Shown here: piece by piece, positions 5,256 through 6,259 of the stretch
Numbering within the stretch: the first letter of the stretch is position 1
Layout: each line of letters starts with the position of its first letter
Notes under the pieces: generated by a model
Seen by the model: the letters and a program-made list of their open reading frames with translations, nothing else
Told to the model about the DNA's origin: nothing
Databases searched by the model: none
From: Actinomycetota bacterium
GTDB lineage: Bacteria > Actinomycetota > Actinomycetes > Nanopelagicales > Nanopelagicaceae
DNA: 6,259 nucleotides
NCBI GenBank assembly: GCA_947494085.1
Contig: CANLTP010000058.1
Span: 1 to 6,259, forward strand
Direction of reading: 5' to 3'
Program-made: the position numbers and the translations under genes

Positions 5256-6259
5256 ATGCGTGCCAGATATCTTCTACTAATTGCGGCACTATTTGGCAGC
5301 GTTTTAGTTGCTCCTGCATCTGCGCTACCAAACACAGTTAAATCTATTGATGCACCTTGGGTTTATTTCTATGCCGATAGTTCTACGGCGAAGCAAATTG
5401 CTAAAGAGCCGATTCCTAGAACTTATTCGGTTGATAAGGCGCTACTCAAAAGTTCTTTCAAAGTGGACTTTACAAATACCCCAGGGATTTACCAACCAGC
5501 AATCAATGCAGCGGTTGATGTCTGGTCTCAGAATTTCACCTCTCAAGTTCCAGTAAAGATTAAAGTTCTTTGGGAGCGCCAATCAAATTCCGGAATCCTG
5601 GCTTCGGCAGCGCCTGGAAAATTTCATACTAATTTTAAGAATATTCCTGATAGCGAGCTTTGGTATGCCTCTGCACTTGCAGATTCACTTGCTGGTGAAG
5701 ATATTGAACCGACAATTCCAGAAATCACAATCAGAATAAATTCAACCAATGGTCCGATGCTTTATCTCGGGACTGATGGAAAATGTCCAAGTAATAAATA
5801 TGATTTAGTATCAATGATCTTGCATGAAATGGGACATGGACTTGGCTTCTTATCCAATGCCGATTACGACGAACTTTATGGTTATGGAAGCATTCAACAA
5901 CCAACACCATTTGATGCATATGCCCAACTTCCTGATGGTCGTCGACTAATGGATCTTGATTCACCTTCTATTGAATTAGGCCAAGCGTTAACCGAGCCAC
6001 TTGTCTGGTCGGGCGCTAATGCGATCCGCGCAAATAATGGAATCAAGCCACTTCTATATACGCCCTCACCATACGAAGGTGGTTCATCGTTAAGTCATCT
6101 GGATGAAGCTACCTTTGCAAATAGCGCACGCGATGCTGTGATGACTCCAAATCTAAAATTCGGTGAAGTCTTCCATTTACCAGGACCACTTCTAATTGCC
6201 ATGTTTGAAGATTTAATGGCGAAACCACCCGTCGGTATTCCCTTTGGAATTCCAACAGT
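5256..6259 (+). CDS. Secreted leishmanolysin-like zinc metalloprotease (3' end outside window)
   Basis: The reading frame stays open for 334 codons to the window edge, so the C-terminus is missing. Residues 1-23 are a Sec signal peptide: basic MRAR, a hydrophobic core, then APASA with cleavage likely after A23. No lipobox Cys is present. The zinc site is HEMGHGLGF at 190-198 (H190 and H194 ligands, E191 catalytic). Position 11 of the classical HExxHxxGxxH motif is Ser, not His or Asp. A conserved-looking SLSHLDE places H281 87 residues after H194, and M296 in VMTP follows 15 residues later, then PGPLLIAMFEDL. This His, Met-turn, 'AM-x-DL' order matches leishmanolysin (M8)-like metzincins and bacterial secreted relatives with the same 'TPFD...SHLDE...LMTP' layout. 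It is likely an exported protease degrading environmental protein; substrate is unknown. The start is set by the signal peptide and the -10 just upstream. It is divergent from the glutaredoxin-like gene. Confidence 0.85.
   Translation, partial: MRARYLLLIAALFGSVLVAPASALPNTVKSIDAPWVYFYADSSTAKQIAKEPIPRTYSVDKALLKSSFKVDFTNTPGIYQPAINAAVDVWSQNFTSQVPVKIKVLWERQSNSGILASAAPGKFHTNFKNIPDSELWYASALADSLAGEDIEPTIPEITIRINSTNGPMLYLGTDGKCPSNKYDLVSMILHEMGHGLGFLSNADYDELYGYGSIQQPTPFDAYAQLPDGRRLMDLDSPSIELGQALTEPLVWSGANAIRANNGIKPLLYTPSPYEGGSSLSHLDEATFANSARDAVMTPNLKFGEVFHLPGPLLIAMFEDLMAKPPVGIPFGIPT

Noticed and set aside
5308..5556. + strand open frame of 82 residues inside the metalloprotease region
   Set aside because: The frame from 5256 encodes a signal peptide and a zinc protease through the same bases; this one is out of frame and has no domain.
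5823..5855. A canonical metzincin HExxHxxGxxH/D zinc motif
   Set aside because: Position 11 is Ser; the nearest acidic residue (Asp, 13 residues after the first His) is not at the ligand position.
5731..5964. - strand open frame of 77 residues opposite the zinc-site region
   Set aside because: His-rich antisense product of the HExxH region; it is a shadow and not a gene.

Overview
The window is a gene-dense stretch of bacterial chromosome with moderate to low GC (my estimate by eye is in the low to mid 40s percent). It holds five protein genes. Two of them are an XPB-type DNA helicase and a large winged-helix/WYL-like companion protein of the kind that sits beside XPB in actinobacteria (the Rv0861c/Rv0862c pair of Mycobacterium tuberculosis). 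Together with the modest GC, the short spacers and the apparent leaderless promoters, this points to a streamlined low-GC actinobacterium, for example a freshwater acI/Nanopelagicales lineage. That placement is an inference from gene content, not a database match.

Left part (27-4919, + strand): three genes run in tandem and look like one operon. First is the 718-residue helicase-associated protein. After a 14-bp gap comes a 358-residue M20 zinc peptidase resembling glutamate carboxypeptidase (CPG2). The 550-residue XPB helicase follows, and its GTG start lies inside the last codons of the peptidase gene (8-bp overlap). The helicase and its companion share the same N-terminal-type domain, which argues that they work together on DNA, probably in repair or transcription-linked remodelling. 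The peptidase placed between them has no obvious mechanistic link.

Middle (4916-5255): a 79-residue glutaredoxin-like (DUF836-type) thiol protein is encoded on the - strand. It converges on the helicase gene with a 4-bp overlap at a shared TTAA. A 100-bp intergenic region (5156-5255) follows and carries two divergent promoter-like -10 elements. Each sits 6-7 nt before an ATG, as expected for leaderless mRNAs.

Right part (5256-6259, + strand): a secreted zinc metalloprotease begins here and runs off the window. It has a Sec signal peptide, an HExxHxxGF site, and a later His and Met-turn arranged as in leishmanolysin-type (M8-like) metzincins.

No RNA genes, CRISPR arrays, insertion sequences or other mobile-element traces were seen, and no stretch longer than about 100 bases lacks a gene. 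Nothing here is clearly a new system. The points most worth a second look are the helicase/companion domain pairing with its interposed peptidase, and the unplaced third zinc ligand of the secreted protease.
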